64,000 nucleotides of DNA from Tillus elongatus (Eukaryota; Arthropoda; Insecta; Coleoptera; Cleridae), in NCBI GenBank assembly GCA_964006375.1, contig OZ023266.1:16979565-17043564 (forward strand). Reading direction: 5' to 3'. The notes beneath the pieces are model-generated. The model ran no database searches. It saw nothing but the letters and a program-made list of their open reading frames with translations, and was not told the origin of the DNA. The position numbers were made by a program, and so were the translations under genes. Positions within the stretch are counted from its first letter, which is position 1; each line of letters starts with the position of its first letter. Positions 50,510 to 62,147 of the stretch are shown here, one piece after another.

Positions 50510-51262
50510 CGCTTCAGATTAGCCTGCAAATGATAGACTGAAGATCAATCCAGGCTGCAGGGGCCACTGCAAAATTCAGGGGATCGTGAAGGTGCCCATG
50601 CTTGAAATGAGGTCAGAATTAGCGAGCCCGCGAATCTGCAGAGAAAACAAGTTTACAGTGGAAATCCCCGACCGCGAGGCATGGCGGGAGGAGACACCGG
50701 GCATACCTCGGGACGCGCTCGTCTGGTTCACGGAAGGATCCGGTGGGGAGCGTGGAACGGGGGCAGGCGTTTATTTGGAAGGACCGAGGGTCAGTCACAG
50801 TATTTCTCTCGGAACTCATGCAACGGTCTTTCAGGCCGAAATGTACGCCATCTTGCACTGCGTGCGAGAGAACAAGAGGAGGGGCTACACCAACAAGCGG
50901 ATCCTCGTATCCACAGACAGCCAGGCAGCCCTTAAGGCCCTAAGTAGCCCACGGGTAAATTCCAGGCTAGTAAGTGAATGCCGAGACGAGACGAGCGACC
51001 TGGGTGGGCAGAATGAGGTCACCCTCATCTGAGTGCCGGGTCACTCGGGGGGTCAAAGGCAATGAAGAATCTGACAATCTCGCGAAGAAAGGATCAGCAG
51101 AACCATTTATGGGACCAGAACCGGTCCTGGACGTGACGAAGAGCACTACCAGGGGATTTATTAAGTCCTGGGTCAGAAACGAACCTAAGGTGTACTGGGG
51201 AAACTGTCTAGGGCTCAGATATGGACAGTCAGTAACTGAGGAACCCAGTTCAAAGAGAATTT
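50510..51262 (+). mobile_element. RNase H-type LINE (family L), internal fragment
   Basis: It matches codons about 408-660 of the 23.4 kb frame. RNase H is visible: FTEGSGGERGTGAGVY (first Asp changed to Glu), FQAEMYAILHCV and STDSQAALKAL. The Trp codon of WVPGH is TGA at 51031-51033, and a one-base shift follows. It stops abruptly at ccagttcaaagagaa without tail, next to a reversed 307-bp repeat piece. Confidence 0.9.
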
Positions 51263-51274
51263 ACAAAATTGCCA

Positions 51275-51402
51275 GTTGGTTATACACAGTCTCTATCTTA
51301 CAACACTGTGCCATTAGGAGCTGTCGCGACAACACACCACCCAGCTCCGCACCGAGACGGTCACCCCGTCGCAAATCTCACAATGTTCTTTTCATTAAAT
51401 GT
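51275..51402 (-). repeat. ~307-bp repeat fragment, reversed
   Basis: Read on the minus strand it contains gtctcggtgcggagctgggt, gtgtgttgtcgcgacagct and gactgtgtataaccaactgg, which match the core of the 307-bp unit. Confidence 0.75.
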
Positions 51403-51403
51403 T

Positions 51404-52511
51404 TTAGTACCAACCACCAATGGCAGCTTGGATAATTTCGGTGTGAGATATCAGAGGGGTCAGGATGAGAGAAGCAAACAGACGCCCATGGATATAAGGA
51501 AAAGTAATCCCGCATTTCGTCTCAGTTCGCGGAGTTGTAGTGCCTAACAATACGTGGGTGTGATGACTGTGTGACCTCGGGTTGCATTGCGCAGGAAACA
51601 GTGACCATGGCGTGGTCTGAGCGACCAATGCGTGGGGGGGGGGTCGTTGTGTGACTGATGTCTTATAGCATTCAGGTTTTGTAGTAAGAAGAAGATCCGA
51701 TGGATTTGAGCTGTGTGTTGGGATGCGAGGAAAAAAAGTAGGTTGCTGAACCATATTGGATAAAGAATTGCTGACTGCAAAGGCCTCCGCTGCTCTCCCT
51801 TGTGGATCGGTTTTTGAAGATCCTAGCCATTCCTTATTATTATGAACATTGAAGTCACCAAGAATACTGACCTCGGAGGAAGGATATTCAGAAATCAGAC
51901 GGTTGGTTTTTTCAGAAAGGTAGTCGAAAAGCTGGACAAATTTGTCAGAAGGTTACCGGTAAATGCAACAGATGAATTTAGTTGCAGCCCTGAGAGAGTT
52001 TCATCATGTATTTTCTTCCGGCTTCTAAATTGGGGAGTCTGGTGCAGGGCAGATTGCTACGGACGTATGCGCACACACCTCCATGCAATCTAAAGGAAGT
52101 AAGGAGCTCATACCCCACGCAATTAAGGTGATTAGTGGCTGTTTTGGCACTTATTTGGGTTTCGGTGAGGAAGAGGAGTTGGGGCCTATTAGCCTGGAGG
52201 AAATGGTGGACGGAGTTCAGGTTATAATTTAGGCCACATATATTCGAGAAGGATATGTTAAATCTTGATGCCGGCGCCCCCTGCACACCCCTCTCCCGGA
52301 GATCCAAATTGAGGGGTATTTTATCTCCGGAATCTTTTGTACAAGAACGACCAATCATCATTTTTGTTAATAAGGGAAACCGACTCATACACCAGAACCG
52401 GAAACGTCCGTTGGGACTTCACCGGCCCCTTGATGTAAGGAGTGGTATCTCCTCGCGCGTGAAAAAAAAATCCTTTACTATCACGTAAAGGAAAAGTCCA
52501 CTACCACCTAT
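51404..52511 (-). mobile_element. Jockey/CR1-group LINE, copy 7, 5' half
   Basis: It covers the element 5' end and AP endonuclease in minus orientation: SFSNICGLNYNLNSVHHF, FLTETQISAKTATNHLN, GGVCAYVRSNLPCTRL. RT and the 3' end are missing, so this is not a standard 5'-truncated insertion but a piece left by deletion or recombination. The coding frames are broken. Confidence 0.88.
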
Positions 52512-52514
52512 CCC

Positions 52515-52810
52515 ATTCTAGATTGGAATGGGGTGTCAAACAAGGACGTGCGATGTATCCATAGTTATTCAACATTCTATGGACAAATGCATAAGAGAGG
52601 TCCTCGCACAGACAGACAACTTGACGGTTGTATTTTTTCTGTGCTGCACACCAATTATGCAGTACTACTTAGTAAATTTGAAGGAGAAATGCAGAGGGCT
52701 TTAGAGAGACTTAGAGCAGATACTGATGACAGTAATAATAGAACGCATAATAGAACACTGAATAAGTTATGGATGTTCGGTAATGCCTCCACTATTATAC
52801 TTTCTCAAAA
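52515..52810 (+). pseudogene. LINE reverse transcriptase fragment, probably RTE-like
   Basis: The plus strand reads GVKQGRAMYP, a stop, then LFNI, which fits RT motif B (GVKQGC.LSP.LFN). In a shifted frame it continues LLSKFEGEMQRALERLRADT, which fits the region after the catalytic YADD in RTE-type enzymes; YADD itself is not recoverable. It is highly degenerate and begins right at the 5' edge of the copy 7 LINE. Confidence 0.5.
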
Positions 52811-53420
52811 CTTTATATTTTCATAAAATATAAAATATTTATTCGACAAAGTGTTATGCCTTTAGAACATAATATAATTGAATTTTGTTACATTTTCGCT
52901 TCTATGGTAAAGTTATTTTATTCATTAATTATTCAATTTACCTAGACCCTTGCATTGAGTTATGAGAAATAACAATGGTTTTGCTTAGACTATAAAGAAT
53001 ACATAGAGCGACGACCTTGAAAACGGGATGGTGGATTAAAACACAGCTCACCACTGTCTTTTATAACTAATGTTAACAATATGAACACTAAAATGATGTG
53101 AAATAGGCACTAAAATGAAAATTTACTCGAGCTAACCTGCACGCTATCGACCAACTCGAACTCGACAACAAACAAAGAGTCATCCGTGGTTGACTGACGA
53201 TTCATACATAAAGCATGACCCACTCCGTCCTGTATTCTTCTAGTCTAAGTTTTTTGAGAACTATGTTGGCAGCACTTTAGTTGGCATAAATATAACTTGG
53301 ATGACGTTTTGACAAACATTGCTTTAATGAAAAGTCTTATTTGCAGGGTTCTTATTTACAATATTTAACTTGATAATGAATAAAAAAGCATTTGTTAAAA
53401 GATTTATTCTACAAATGTGA
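52811..53420. other. 3' flank of the cysteine-rich gene
   Basis: No further gene is visible. On the minus strand an aataaa lies at about 53403-53408, just 13 bases after the stop codon of the last exon, and could serve as its polyadenylation signal. Confidence 0.4.
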
Positions 53421-53529
53421 TTATGAATTACAGATTGGACAGGCTGATATGTTATTATTACTATCATTGTCCCCATTTGCTTTTGCCTTAGTGTCTTCTC
53501 TTTCATAGTTTTCTTGGGTACATCCACAG
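53421..53529 (-). CDS. Cysteine-rich protein, last coding exon (exon D)
   Basis: The acceptor is ctttttag|C. The first base completes a Val codon begun in exon C, and 36 codons follow, reading CGCTQENYEREDTKAKANGD to ACPICNS and a stop (TAA, 53421-53423). Two CxC or CxxC pairs (CGC, CPIC) continue the pattern of the other exons. The acidic, Asn-rich linker between them is low in complexity. Confidence 0.75.
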
Positions 53530-53677
53530 CTAAAAAGAAACATACCACGATATTACTAATTCTTATATTTAAGAGTGAGAAACATTTTGTAAAATGCTTT
53601 TAGTCTCATTGTATAAACTATCTTTAACTTTAAGTTGTGTCCAATTTGTGCCACAAGATAAGGTAAAATAAACTTAC

Positions 53678-53973
53678 ACGTTAGAAGTATCAGACTGGAA
53701 ATAATTCGGAACACAAGTGAGTGTTTTGGCGAGCCTCTGGTGTATCTTTTCCGCCAAGCTTTGTCTGGCTTCACCGTCGCACAGGCAAATCTTTCTAGTA
53801 TCGCATCCGACATCCATGTCTGGTGTACATTCACAACCTTGGTCTGCTTCTTTCTTGTCTTTTTCACCAAGAGGCGTCTCACATTTGCAATGAGTACCAT
53901 TATAGACGTATCTAGGGACACAAACTGCGTTGGTGTATAGCGAAGATCGAGGATGATGGTGCCCACAACCACC
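53678..53973 (-). CDS. Cysteine-rich protein, exon C
   Basis: The acceptor (tttatttcag|GGT) is phase 0 and the donor (GT|gtaagt) leaves two bases that pair in phase with exon D. It encodes GGCGHHHPRSSLYTNAVCVP, then NGTHCKCETPLGEKD, DQGCECTPDMDVGCD and KICLCDGEARQSLAEKI. Six CxC/CxxC-like pairs, a His triplet and an Asn-glycosylation-type site (NGT) are present. No family is recognised. The clean phases at both ends make this a real exon even though the function is unknown. The intron to exon D is only 148 bp. Confidence 0.78.
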
Positions 53974-54043
53974 CTGAAATAAAACAAATCGATACCAGTA
54001 TATTATTGATTGAAAGGGTGAACACAGAGAAGTTATGGATGTT

Positions 54044-54938
54044 AAGCCGGTCATTACGGTTACCGACTGTCAGTTACGCCTGAACTGTTCACCGGATACC
54101 GGCGGCCTGTTGAATTGAAACCTCCATACACGTGCCGGCAGGCCGTACGACACCATCAGTTGAATCCAGGCCGTGGCAAACATCTTTGATAGGTCGAAAT
54201 TTACTTATTTTCATTTGTACTTTTAATTAATGTTCCCCAGTGATGAAGATGCTCGTGCGATTTTCGCTTTATTGGCCGTTTTAGAGGCAAATAAAAAACG
54301 TGTAGTGTGGTGCAAAAAGTGATTGCCGATGAGACAAGTATTCGCACATTAATTTACTGAACGAATTGAAGGTGACTTCAAAGGATTGGCAAAACTACCT
54401 ACAAATGGAGGCTGGCCCATAAGTCGTTGGCGATACAAATTTTCATTTTTAAATCGAACATCCCTTATTACATTTTCCATCGAATTGTAATGCATGTTTG
54501 TTTTCGAGTTGGTACATTGTTTCTACTATATAGGTTATACTGGTAACCAAATTTGATGCCCGTTTTCATTAAACAAGACATATTTGCTATGAAAAACATT
54601 TTAATGAAAATTCACTACGATAATGCACTTGCTGCGTCCACATTTTTTGGACATAAGAATGCAGCTGCCAGTGCCTGGTGAACTCGCCCAATGCTTTTAT
54701 CGCGCAGTTAGGCGGTCAGGTGATCACCGGCCTTACGCCTCGCCCCATACACGTACAGGCCTTGCCTGAACTATCTTCAGGCCAACCGGCTGGACGATTG
54801 TATTTTTGTTCGATCACAAGCCGCCGGAACAGTCGGAACTGACAGGACAGCCAGACCCCATTCGCGTTCCAGCCACCGGTTACCCGTGGACTGTTCAGGC
54901 GTAACTGACAGGCCGGCCGGTACGTGTATGGCCGGCAT
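54044..54938. mobile_element. GC-rich TIR element in the cysteine-rich gene intron
   Basis: Inverted ends share ctgtcagttacgcctgaac (54068-54086 and, reversed, near 54894-54913), with outer parts gccggtcat and gccggccat. The similar region spans about 65 bp at each end. No transposase frame is present. The superfamily is unclear; a TTA-like trinucleotide flanks both ends but not cleanly. It contains a piece of the ggacgcagc family at about 54412-54645. Confidence 0.65.
54412..54645. repeat. ggacgcagc-family fragment nested in the TIR element
   Basis: It runs from tggcccataagtcgttgg to aatgcacttgctgcgtcc and matches 36.13-36.56 and 59.12-59.55 kb with deletions. Confidence 0.75.
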
Positions 54939-54959
54939 TACTTGTGTAATGCTACCAGG

Positions 54960-56087
54960 TTTTTTTTATGCAGGAGGGGGAAATGCTCATGCAGACCCCA
55001 TTCACGACCTCGTAGGTTCCGTAGGATATCGAGGTGCTGTGAGACTGTACTCACTAAAACCCCCTCCCTGGGAGTACCGGACCTTAGTCCATACCCCCGT
55101 CGGAAAGAATTACACACAATGACTTTTTAGGGTATGAATGTTTCCATTCTGTTTTTGCCGCGGGGGGTTAGCGGGTAAGTATAAGCTTTGGACGCTTATG
55201 CTTGTGTGGAAGTTGCTCGTCGTAGTCGGTGGCACTACGGAGGAGAGCATTTGGGTGAGAAGCGGCTTTTGCGAACTGGGTTGTGGATAGTTGAGTTATA
55301 AACTCTAGTATCGAAGGCATTTCCAGATCAGAGTGAATCTGACTGTTTCGGACAAAGCATGGCGCTCCGGTAACCATTCTCAGAATTTTGTTCTGGATGA
55401 TTTGAAGGGGCTTGATGTGTGTTGCGGCCGCGGTGGCCCATGCATAGGTCAAGGCTGGCCGGATAATGACTTTGTACATGAGCAACTTATTGTTCATGGA
55501 CAATTTGGAATTTCTATTTAGAAGTGGGAACAGCTTCGAGATGAACATCGAGGCTTTCTTTCGAGCGTGATCGACATGGGGGCGCCATGTTAAGTGTTTG
55601 TCGAGGAAAACCCCGAGGTATTTGGCGGAATCTTGCCAGGGGATTAGACGGTTGTCTAATGAAACGTGTTCGTGAGGTGTGTGTCTCCTTTTGGAAAATA
55701 GGACAGCTGAACATTTATTGGGGTTTATGGCTAGAAGGGATTTCCTATACCATGATTGCAGCTCGACTACGGCGGTCTGAAGTCGTTCGGTTATTATCCT
55801 CGGCTGAGTGGAGCTGCTGAGGATGGTAGTGTCGTCTGCGTACAGTGCGTATGTCACGTTTAGGGGCGCTGTCGGAATGTCTGCGACAAATATATTGTAC
55901 AGCAGAGGGGAGATAGCAGAACCCTGCGGGAGACCAGCCGTGGCTGGGTACGTTCTAGATCTGGCTCCCAGATGTTTGACGTGGTACTTCCTCTGTTGCA
56001 GGTATGACCTGATTAGCAGAATCAGAGGGAGAGGATAATTAAATGATAGAAGTTTGTTTAGGAGGCCCGCATGCCAAACCCTATCGA
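54960..56087 (-). mobile_element. Jockey-type LINE fragment with 12-bp TSD
   Basis: The sequence aatgctaccagg flanks the insertion at 54948-54959 and 56088-56099, and a T8 run at the left is the complement of the A tail. The minus strand is open from FDRVWHAGLLNK (RT motif A) through GLPQGSAISPLLYNI (motif B), ALYADDTTIL (catalytic YADD near 55840) and SAKYLGVFLDKHLTW to LILTR and a stop at about 55168. Only the 5' part is lost. The open frame and perfect duplication suggest a recent insertion, inside an intron of the cysteine-rich gene. Confidence 0.93.
55168..56079 (-). CDS. LINE reverse transcriptase, C-terminal portion (5'-truncated)
   Basis: About 300 codons are uninterrupted, from RT motif A to the natural stop. 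Motif B, YADD and the LGV.LD.HLTW motif are intact, followed by the thumb region (IIRPALTYAWATAAATHIKP). The endonuclease and RT N-terminus are absent, so the protein cannot support retrotransposition alone. This family differs from the others in the window; the Jockey group is the best fit. Confidence 0.88.
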   Translation of the reverse strand, partial: VWHAGLLNKLLSFNYPLPLILLIRSYLQQRKYHVKHLGARSRTYPATAGLPQGSAISPLLYNIFVADIPTAPLNVTYALYADDTTILSSSTQPRIITERLQTAVVELQSWYRKSLLAINPNKCSAVLFSKRRHTPHEHVSLDNRLIPWQDSAKYLGVFLDKHLTWRPHVDHARKKASMFISKLFPLLNRNSKLSMNNKLLMYKVIIRPALTYAWATAAATHIKPLQIIQNKILRMVTGAPCFVRNSQIHSDLEMPSILEFITQLSTTQFAKAASHPNALLRSATDYDEQLPHKHKRPKLILTR

Positions 56088-56099
56088 AATGCTACCAGG

Positions 56100-56747
56100 A
56101 TCAGCATTATTACAATATATACAGTGCCCCACTTAAGATCACTCATTTATTCATATAGATATTTATTCACCATCAAAGTTACATGGTTTAGTCAGATATA
56201 ATATTTATTCGAAATAAAGAATTAAAACAAACTGACATGAAGACTATTACAGTGTGAAATTTAAGGTTTTCAAACACACCTAGTAAACACACATCTACCA
56301 TATACATAAAATTGGTGTAACATTTAAATATTTCAGAAATGTAACAATGTTATGTATTCTCTATAAGTAAAGAAGTATCAGTGACAGATCAAACATATGG
56401 ATCATGTAATTTGACCAAAAAAATGTTTCAGGATTACAAGAAGTAAAATGTTATTTACATGTGACATGAAAAATATTTGTTTTGGTCAGTGAAATAGTTA
56501 AAATGTTGTTTATTGTAATGAAATTTTCTCTTAAACGGAAACAAATAAAAATAATTGATAGGAAATATACAAAAGGGCAAGTAAATAAATCAAAAATTAG
56601 AAGTTTAAGACTGACAATGACATTTGTATTTGGTTGCTCGGCATTTTAGTCCAATCTTCAATGCTGCAAATGTCAAACTCTGATCCTGTTTTCTAGTTTT
56701 CTTTCACTTTATATGAGCTATCCGCTATCAAGCTATCTAACGTTTTT
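56100..56747. other. Intron sequence, nothing recognised
   Basis: AT-rich sequence inside the large intron between exons B and C. No repeat or gene is identified. Confidence 0.35.
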
Positions 56748-57042
56748 TGTAGAGCCTCGGCCGTCCAGGGGTAAGAACGTGTGCCTCTGAACCAAAGGGT
56801 ATTGGGTTTGATTGCCAAGGTTTCCCTTTTACTTTTTCAGTAAGTTGAATGTCTGCACGTTCCGCCCTTCAGAGGGGGCCTAAAGCCGTCGGTTACGTGT
56901 CCATGCGATGTTGGGAATGTTATAGATCCCTACCCTTCTTACAGAAAGGCAGAGGTTCGACAACATTTCCAGGATAGTGAGGTGAAACTGTTCCCTGGCG
57001 TAGGTTATTGCCCATAGTCGCGGAAATACGTCGACGTTAAAT
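56748..57042 (+). mobile_element. tRNA-derived SINE, copy 2 (most complete)
   Basis: The 5' part reads gcctcggccgtccaggggta then aagaacgtgtgcctctgaac, a tRNA-like head. The B box is gggtttgattgcc. The body has tgaatgtctgcacgttccgc and ccatgcgatgttggg, and the end reads cggaaatacgtcgacgttaaa. It shares this layout with the copies at 40.5 and 60.2 kb. Confidence 0.85.
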
Positions 57043-57144
57043 TTTTAAAAATATATCAATGTAAAATCTGTTAAATGTATCGAGTTATATTACCTGTTAC
57101 ATACATGTGGCTTGCATGTAACATAAAATTGCACAAATTCTCAG

Positions 57145-57208
57145 AATTTTTCATCCTTTGATGACGCTAACCTTGTTAAGGAAACACTCGTCAGATTTTT
57201 AAAAATAT
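57145..57208 (+). ncRNA. Hammerhead-ribozyme-like motif, copy 2
   Basis: The order is TTGATGA, hairpin arms cgctaac and gttaag, GAAAC, actcGTC, AGA. The outer arms aattttt and aaaaat can pair to extend stem I across an internal loop. The first core C is U, as in copy 1. It lies directly upstream of the LTR-like sequence. Confidence 0.45.
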
Positions 57209-57210
57209 GT

Positions 57211-57720
57211 GTTGTGGTGATTTGGGTTCTCCAAGTGTACTTGTCAGTACTCATCACAGGTTCCAATCTTCACTTAGTGGCAGATAATCGTTAAATAATA
57301 TAAACCTTACTGGCCCTAGAGAATTTTAACACTAGGTAATATACAGAGACGAAACTCTCTGTAATTATATTTCTAGAAGGGACCAGCCAGAAGTGACAGG
57401 TATAGAAAAGTGTAGAAGGTCTAGAATCTCTATGGACAGTATAAATAGACGAGCGGTGCGCAGAGTAAGTTAGTCAGTATTAAGTCGGTGTGGTGTAGAA
57501 TAGTGATCATAGAGTATTAAGCGAGTTAGCAGTAAGTGTTGGTGTTTAAGAAGCGATCATAGAAGGCGAATAGTGGAATATAGTTCTATGGACATTTAAT
57601 AATAGAGAGAAATATTTTAGTTGATACTGGTGTTGGAAAATAGTTGGTTACAATAAAATAGTAGTTTGAAAAGCTGTGTTTTGTTAGTCAACAAATCCAG
57701 AACCCCGTAGAACGTAACAA
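57211..57720 (+). mobile_element. LTR-like sequence (possible solo LTR)
   Basis: About 510 bp run from tgttgtggtgatttggg to ccgtagaacgtaaca, starting TG and ending CA. It has a TATA box (tataaata at 57440), a perfect TTCnnGAA dyad (tttctagaag at 57370) with further GAA blocks before it, and an aataaa near 57655. Its end and a leader-like block match the 4.3-4.8 kb sequence. No clear target duplication was found and no coding region adjoins. Confidence 0.5.
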
Positions 57721-58149
57721 TATATATGCTGTGGTTTTACGTTAATGAATCTATCCGTAACCAAGAAGTGAGGGGAGCGGTAACGCTAGGCCGCTTGCAT
57801 TTCAGTAACTCGCCTTACGATATTTCAACCTTTTGGGATATTCCTACACTCTTAAAACAGATAGAGGCGTATGAGTAAAACAAGGAGAGACAATAACGAC
57901 TCCAGTAAGACAATCTGGTTTTTAAATAGAATATAATGTTTGTCTATCGATGTGTCGAGGTTAATTTTTGTTATATATTCTAGTAAATTCGTTCGGCAAA
58001 GGAGAGCTTTATGTATTCGGCGTGTTAGAACTGAAATACCCTATGAGATATTTAATGGAGTATTTCGACCGTGTTTGTAACTACGTCGATTTTAATGGAT
58101 AAAAAATGTCTAGGGGACACAAACATTTAAAATTAATTATTGTCCCTTT
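57721..58149. other. Intron sequence, nothing recognised
   Basis: No gene or repeat is identified here. Confidence 0.35.
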
Positions 58150-59549
<1,400 letters not shown>

Positions 59550-59742
59550 AATTTTTATTATTTGATGATTATTAACTGAAATGCGAGCGGTACAGGGTTT
59601 CGAATTATGAACATTCTGCTAAATCTGTAAGCCCTAGAGGAGGCGAAGCACTTTTTAATATCTCCTCATATACGAACACATCAGAAAATAAATTTTACAA
59701 GAAATGAAAAAGCTGAAAATAAACTGGCATAAAATGACTTAC

Positions 59743-59858
59743 CTTAGATTGAGAATTTGTCGAGCACGGGACCACACTCACATTAAAATAGCCCTTGTAT
59801 TTTTCACAAATAGGACAGGCATTTTCAGTATGTCCGCTTCCACAGTTACATAATTTAA
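59743..59858 (-). CDS. Cysteine-rich protein, exon B
   Basis: The acceptor is aatttttag|TT and the donor is AAG|gtaagt. The two leading bases complete a Leu codon started in exon A, and the exon ends in phase 0 for exon C. It encodes KLCNCGSGHTENACPICEKY then KGYFNVSVVPCSTNSQSK. The CNC and CPIC pairs around a Gly-His turn suggest metal binding or disulphides. The CPIC motif recurs at the C-terminus in exon D. Confidence 0.78.
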
Positions 59859-59918
59859 CTAAAAATTATTTATGTAAATATGAAATGTAATGTTTTGGAA
59901 TAAAAAAGAAAGACTTAC

Positions 59919-60040
59919 GAGAACAAGGACACTGCATTGATCTAGCAGACTGGGAGTTTTCACATTTAGCCTTAATTCTCTTCTTTATCATTTGTTCAGC
60001 CCACCGCGTACAGCTGGGTTTTGATGGTAATTTAAAACTT
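59919..60040 (-). CDS. Cysteine-rich protein, exon A (first visible exon)
   Basis: The acceptor is gtttccag|A and the donor is CTC|gtaagt. Only one frame is open and it joins exon B exactly. It encodes SFKLPSKPSCTRWAEQMIKK, RIKAKCENSQSARSMQCPCS, ending in the Leu codon shared with exon B. The protein start lies further upstream and was not found before the window end. The intron to exon B is only 60 bp. Together the four exons give about 213 residues with over 20 cysteines. No known family is recognised. Confidence 0.75.
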
Positions 60041-60174
60041 CTGGAAACGTGTAGTGATTATTTTTATAGACAAAATTCAGGTGAAAAATGGTAATCTATC
60101 AGCCATGCAATGTTCTAAACAATACTAATTATAACCATAGAGAATTTCTAAGTAATTTATGTTCCTAAATCCGG

Positions 60175-60440
60175 ACTCGGCAGTGAGAACGTGTGCCTCT
60201 GAACCCAAGGGTAATTGGTCCGACTCCCAGCAGAGAAAACTTCACTTTTTCACTACATACTGTAAAAGTAACGTCAACCGAGGCTGTGACATTGTGTTTG
60301 GACCATCTGAATGTCTGCACGTTCCACCCTTTGCAAGGGGCGGAAGCCGTCGGTCCGTGTACCATGCCATGTTGAGCAAGTTGAAGATCCCTGCCCTCCT
60401 CACAGAAGCGCAGGAGTTCGGCAAAATTTGGAAGAAGAGG
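60175..60440 (+). mobile_element. tRNA-derived SINE, copy 3
   Basis: The head gagaacgtgtgcctctgaac, B box ggtccgactcc, body tgaatgtctgcacgttccac and ccatgccatgttgagc match the other two SINE copies. The 3' end is diverged after caggagttcggcaaaa. Confidence 0.82.
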
Positions 60441-60866
60441 CGAGTGAAGAAAAATTGAAAGAAAGGTAAAATTTATTGGATAAATTCTGAGATAAAAGGA
60501 AACCTTCTGAAGAACCTGGGTCAAAAGTGTGGACGCTACAATAAAATGAAAAGAGGCTACTTATTGACTCTCACAATGTAAAATTGGGGATCATTGGAGC
60601 TGTTGTAAATCTTATAAACGCATTTGCAATGCTCGTGTTTTTGAATATGTAACTGAAGTAACCTAGTCACATCTTACGCTTTAAAAATTTAATGAAAATT
60701 ATTCACAAATATGGGTAAAGTGAATTGGTGTACATAGCTAATAATCCGTAATATATTTCTCTTACAAATTGTATAAGCAATAAATAATATTAAACAAATC
60801 GATGCTTTTCAATGCTTAAAATCTCATAAACCTTGGCGCCTGGATACAACATAGCCAAGAAACATC
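60441..60866. other. No recognised gene
   Basis: AT-rich, no repeat or gene seen. The last 15 bases (60852-60866) are the left target duplication of the next LINE. Confidence 0.4.
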
Positions 60867-62041
60867 TGGGTATCACAGGCGCCATGAGGACAACACCCTC
60901 AGCCGCGCTAGAGGTCCTGTTGATGCTGCCACCGCTTACCATCTGTGTCAGGAGGGAGGCGATGGCGTCGCATCTCAGAATGCGAGACTCAGGAAACTGG
61001 TGCGGAGAGGGAGCAGTAATGGGGCATGCAAGAGTCGCCAAGGAGGTGGAAAAAGAATTTCCGATTTCCGCCATAAAGGTGCGGGATGCCGAGGATGATA
61101 TTAGGTTGACTAGGCCATACACCCTCAGGATCCCCAGTAGGGATCAGTGGAGGGACAATGAGGTTGAATTCCAGCCCGCAAGCCTGGTCTGTTTTACCGA
61201 CGGATCGCGGCTGGAGGACCAACAATCCTCCGGGGCAGGAATATACATCGAGGGCCTGAGGGTGCGCGAGAGCTATGCCCTTGGCGCATATACCACGGCA
61301 TTCGAAACAGAGGTGTATGCTATCCTGTATGTGGCCAACAGACAGGATGTGAATAGGAGTCCCGAGAAATGTGTGTACATCTGCTCGGACAGCCAGGCAG
61401 TCCTCCGGGCAGTCTGCGCGGCCAGAATCGGGTCTACACTGGTTCAGGAGTGCGCTGACGCCCTCAGAGGGTTAGCCAGGACAAAAGAGGTAGAACTAGT
61501 GTGGGTTCCGGGACACTGTGGCGTGGCGGGGAATGAGGTCGCGAATAATCTCGCAAGACTTGGTTCCCGGCGGCCGTTCTGTGGCCCGGAGCCGGCCATA
61601 GGTATAAGTAGGAAGTCGGTCTCCGTCGCCTTAGACAGGTAGACCGAGGAAGCAATAAAGAGGCACTGGGGTTCGGTTGATGGCTGCAGGCAGGCGAGGG
61701 ACTTCGTGGAGGGGTCGGACAGAGATAAAGCTGTCTGGCTACTCGGAAGGAGTCGACCTACGCTTCGCCGCATCCTTGGGGTGCTCACAGGCCACTGCGC
61801 CCTTAGAGGACACCTCACATTGATATGCGTAGAGAGGGATCCCATTTGCCAGGAATGCGGCGAGGATGAAGAAACGTCCTACCACTACATTTGTGAATGC
61901 GAGGCTTTTGGGAGTCTTCGAGCAGACTTGTTCGGATCGAGGACTCTGCAGAGAAATCAGGTAAGTCCCGTCCAATTGAAGACCGTCACGGCCTTCATCT
62001 CGAGTTCGAGGCGGTTTGGCGACGGAACCGAGGAGGAGTAG
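60867..62041 (+). pseudogene. LINE RNase H and zinc-motif region, one in-frame stop
   Basis: A single frame runs to the natural stop at 62039-62041, broken only by TAG at 61640-61642. RNase H residues are all present: CFTDGSRLEDQQSSGAGIYI (Asp), AFETEVYAILYV (Glu), ICSDSQAVLRAV (Asp) and WVPGHCGVAGNEVANNLARL (last Asp position changed to Asn). The C-terminal motif CQECGEDEETSYHYICEC follows. The frame seems to start with Met at 60833, but that Met is in flanking DNA, outside the insertion. Confidence 0.9.
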
Positions 62042-62132
62042 AGCATGGTTGCTGGGGTTGGCAAAAAGGGCCCATTGTGGCCTACTTGCTTGGCGTTGGC
62101 CTCCCCACCACTGCTACTACTACTACTACTAC
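60867..62132 (+). mobile_element. RNase H-type LINE, second subfamily, with 15-bp TSD and (CTA)n tail
   Basis: The sequence tagccaagaaacatc occurs at 60852-60866 and 62133-62147, bracketing a 5'-truncated LINE that ends in ctactactactactacta. It is related to family L at the protein level (LGITGAM at the truncated start) but differs in tail and sequence. Confidence 0.93.
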
Positions 62133-62147
62133 TAGCCAAGAAACATC

